From: Patulibacter sp.
Lineage (GTDB): Bacteria > Actinomycetota > Thermoleophilia > Solirubrobacterales > Solirubrobacteraceae
Assembly (NCBI GenBank): GCA_023268575.1
Contig: JALRCL010000684.1
Location: forward strand, 1 to 6,636
Direction of reading: 5' to 3'
DNA: 6,636 bases
Position 1 is the stretch's first letter, and every line of letters begins with the position of its first letter. The position numbers were made by a program, and so were the translations under genes. Below, one piece after another: positions 5,477-6,636 of the stretch. The notes under the pieces are model-generated. The model did not search any database and was not told where the DNA came from. It saw only the letters and a program-made list of their open reading frames with translations.

Positions 5477-5559
5477 TCGACCGCGCGCGCCGACCGCGGC
5501 GAAGCGCGTCGCCCGCCGGCCGAGCGACGCGCGCCGGACCGCGGCGGGCGCGCGGTCGA
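5477..5559 (-). terminator. Nested inverted repeat abutting the GT39 gene end
   Basis: Perfect 12-bp outer arms, TCGACCGCGCGC (5477-5488) and GCGCGCGGTCGA (5548-5559), enclose a second hairpin with perfect 9-bp arms, GCGCGTCGC (5504-5512) and GCGACGCGC (5524-5532), around an 11-nt loop. CCGCGG occurs between the arms on both sides and could add a middle stem. The outer right arm ends at the base next to the GT39 stop codon. The 176-bp intergenic region (5384-5559) holds no gene that I can support. The structure likely ends or insulates convergent transcription. Confidence 0.45.
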
Positions 5560-6636
5560 TCAGCCGGCGGCGCGAGCCACGTCCGCCGACGGCGCGGCCC
5601 GGCGACGGCGGAGCCGGTCCAGCAGCAGCGGGATCGCCGTCGCTGCGGCGAGCGCGAGGAACGGGTCCAGCGGGATCCGGTAGCGCGGCGAGCCGACGAG
5701 CGGCGCGGTGGTGACGAGCAGGACGACCGGGACGGCCCAGAGCCAGAGCGGCCCGGGAAGCCGCCGGCGCCTGATCCAGCCGACGACCGCCACGAGCGTC
5801 AGGACGACGAGCGCCAGGACGGGCGGGCGCAGCGTGCCGCGCCAGCCGTCGGGGATCGCCATCTCGCGAGCGCTGAGGTCGGCGGCGCGCGCGTGGCCGG
5901 GCCCGACGAGGAACAGCCGCAGGAGGTGCGCGCCGGTCGCGCGCACCACGAAGCCCGGGTGCTCGCGGCCGTAGCGCAGGCCGCGCGCCCGCAGCTCGCG
6001 GTCCAGCTGCCCCTCCGTCAGCCGGGACGGGAGGAAGAGGTCCTGCATCGCCCGCTGCTGCTGGGGCAGGCGCGATGCGGCGAAGAGCTCGCCGGGCCCG
6101 TTGGACTCCTCGTTCCACACCCCGGCGAGCGTGTAGCCGGCGTGGCTGCCCAGCGGCATGAAGCGGTCGAGCTCGATCCAGTTGCGGACCGTCCACGGCG
6201 TCAGCACGAGCACGACGGCGATCGCGGCGACCGCGGTCGGGCGCCAGCGTCGACCCGGCAGCCACAGGCCGAGCAGCAGCGGCAGCACCAGCGGCGCGCC
6301 GCTCGAGCGGGTCGCGACGGCGAGGCCGGCGAGGACGCCCGCGAGCAGCGCCAGGCGCCAGCCGGGCCGCTCCCGGTGCAGCAGGACGGCGAGCACCGCC
6401 CCGAGGAGCAGCGGCACGAAGAGGGTCTCGGAGAGCAGCGACGCGTTGAGCCACACGAGCGACGGCAGCAGCGCGCAGATCCCTGCGGCCCACCGCGCGA
6501 CCCGCGGGTCGGCGGCGATCTGCCGCGCGATCGCCCAGACGAGCCCGACCGACACGACGCCCAGCAGCGCCTCGACGACGCGCGCCGCGGCGTACCGCAT
6601 GCCCGTGAGGTCGTAGATCGCCGCGAGCAGCAGCGG
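5560..6636 (-). CDS. GT39/PMT-type membrane glycosyltransferase, 5' end beyond the right edge
   Basis: This is a polytopic membrane protein of the dolichyl/polyprenyl-phosphate-mannose mannosyltransferase (GT39, ArnT-like) group. Such enzymes move a sugar from a lipid-phosphate carrier to proteins or envelope glycans on the outer face of the membrane. The visible 358 residues open in frame at the window edge with PLLLAAIYDLTG, a typical segment just after the family's first loop. A start at ATG 6600 is therefore unlikely, and the true N-terminus with its catalytic acidic loop motif is missing. Seen in order are several hydrophobic helices, the LNASLLSETLF segment, TPWTVRNW followed by FMPLGSHAGYTLAG (the common 'PWTxRN...F.P.s..gG' pattern), a soluble loop with LRYGREHPGFVV, two further helices, and the C-terminal RYRIPLDPFLALAAA signature. 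The substrate is not deducible. The gene is convergent with the DUF2079 gene, another likely GT-C-type protein. Confidence 0.88.
   Translation of the reverse strand, partial: PLLLAAIYDLTGMRYAAARVVEALLGVVSVGLVWAIARQIAADPRVARWAAGICALLPSLVWLNASLLSETLFVPLLLGAVLAVLLHRERPGWRLALLAGVLAGLAVATRSSGAPLVLPLLLGLWLPGRRWRPTAVAAIAVVLVLTPWTVRNWIELDRFMPLGSHAGYTLAGVWNEESNGPGELFAASRLPQQQRAMQDLFLPSRLTEGQLDRELRARGLRYGREHPGFVVRATGAHLLRLFLVGPGHARAADLSAREMAIPDGWRGTLRPPVLALVVLTLVAVVGWIRRRRLPGPLWLWAVPVVLLVTTAPLVGSPRYRIPLDPFLALAAATAIPLLLDRLRRRRAAPSADVARAAG

Noticed and set aside
5384..5559. A hidden small gene or RNA in the largest intergenic gap
   Set aside because: No frame with a plausible start, coding bias or product was found. 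The visible structure is explained by end-of-gene inverted repeats.
3218..6493. A minus-strand open frame of over 1000 codons opposite the DUF2079 gene
   Set aside because: Its translation is low-complexity Arg/Ala/Gly/Pro sequence and it runs antisense to a gene with clear family motifs. Long antisense frames are an expected artefact of extreme GC content.
1..6636. A single coordinated new system made of xylanase, DUF2079 and GT39 genes
   Set aside because: The genes alternate strands and have separate promoters and end hairpins. Their functions do not form an evident pathway, so ordinary chromosomal adjacency is the simpler reading.

Overview
This 6.6 kb window is very GC-rich, and its real genes end most codons in G or C. 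It looks like a chromosomal segment of a high-GC actinobacterium. A Thermoleophilia/Solirubrobacterales-type soil organism is my best guess, based on codon bias, apparent leaderless starts, and the mix of a DUF2079 protein, a GT39-type transferase and a secreted GH10 enzyme. No tRNA, rRNA, CRISPR array, insertion sequence or phage gene is visible. Nothing indicates a mobile or accessory island.

Layout, left to right. (1) The N-terminal 220 codons of acetolactate synthase large subunit (ilvB), minus strand, running off the left edge, with a strong Shine-Dalgarno and a structured leader. (2) A 121-residue membrane protein with a four-cysteine zinc ribbon, minus strand. (3) Divergent from it, a small plus-strand gene of unknown function. 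(4) Convergent with that, a secreted GH10 family endo-xylanase-like hydrolase, minus strand. (5) Divergent from the xylanase, a 691-residue DUF2079 polytopic membrane protein (GT-C-like) with an unusual cysteine-bearing C-terminal extension, plus strand. (6) Convergent with it, a GT39/PMT-type membrane glycosyltransferase, minus strand, whose N-terminus lies beyond the right edge.

The genes mostly alternate strands, so each is probably its own transcription unit, and I see no operon of cooperating genes. Possible shared themes are branched-chain amino acid biosynthesis (ilvB), plant polysaccharide degradation (GH10) and envelope glycosylation (the two polyprenyl-sugar-type transferases). The joint placement need not be functional.

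The interesting material is regulatory and architectural. Three starts have a TANNNT hexamer 6-9 nt upstream and no Shine-Dalgarno, which suggests leaderless transcripts. Two promoters, xylanase and ilvB, each carry a two-armed palindrome exactly 7 bp upstream of the proposed -10. Hairpins sit at gene ends, one of them including both stop codons of a convergent pair. I found no convincing new multi-gene system.
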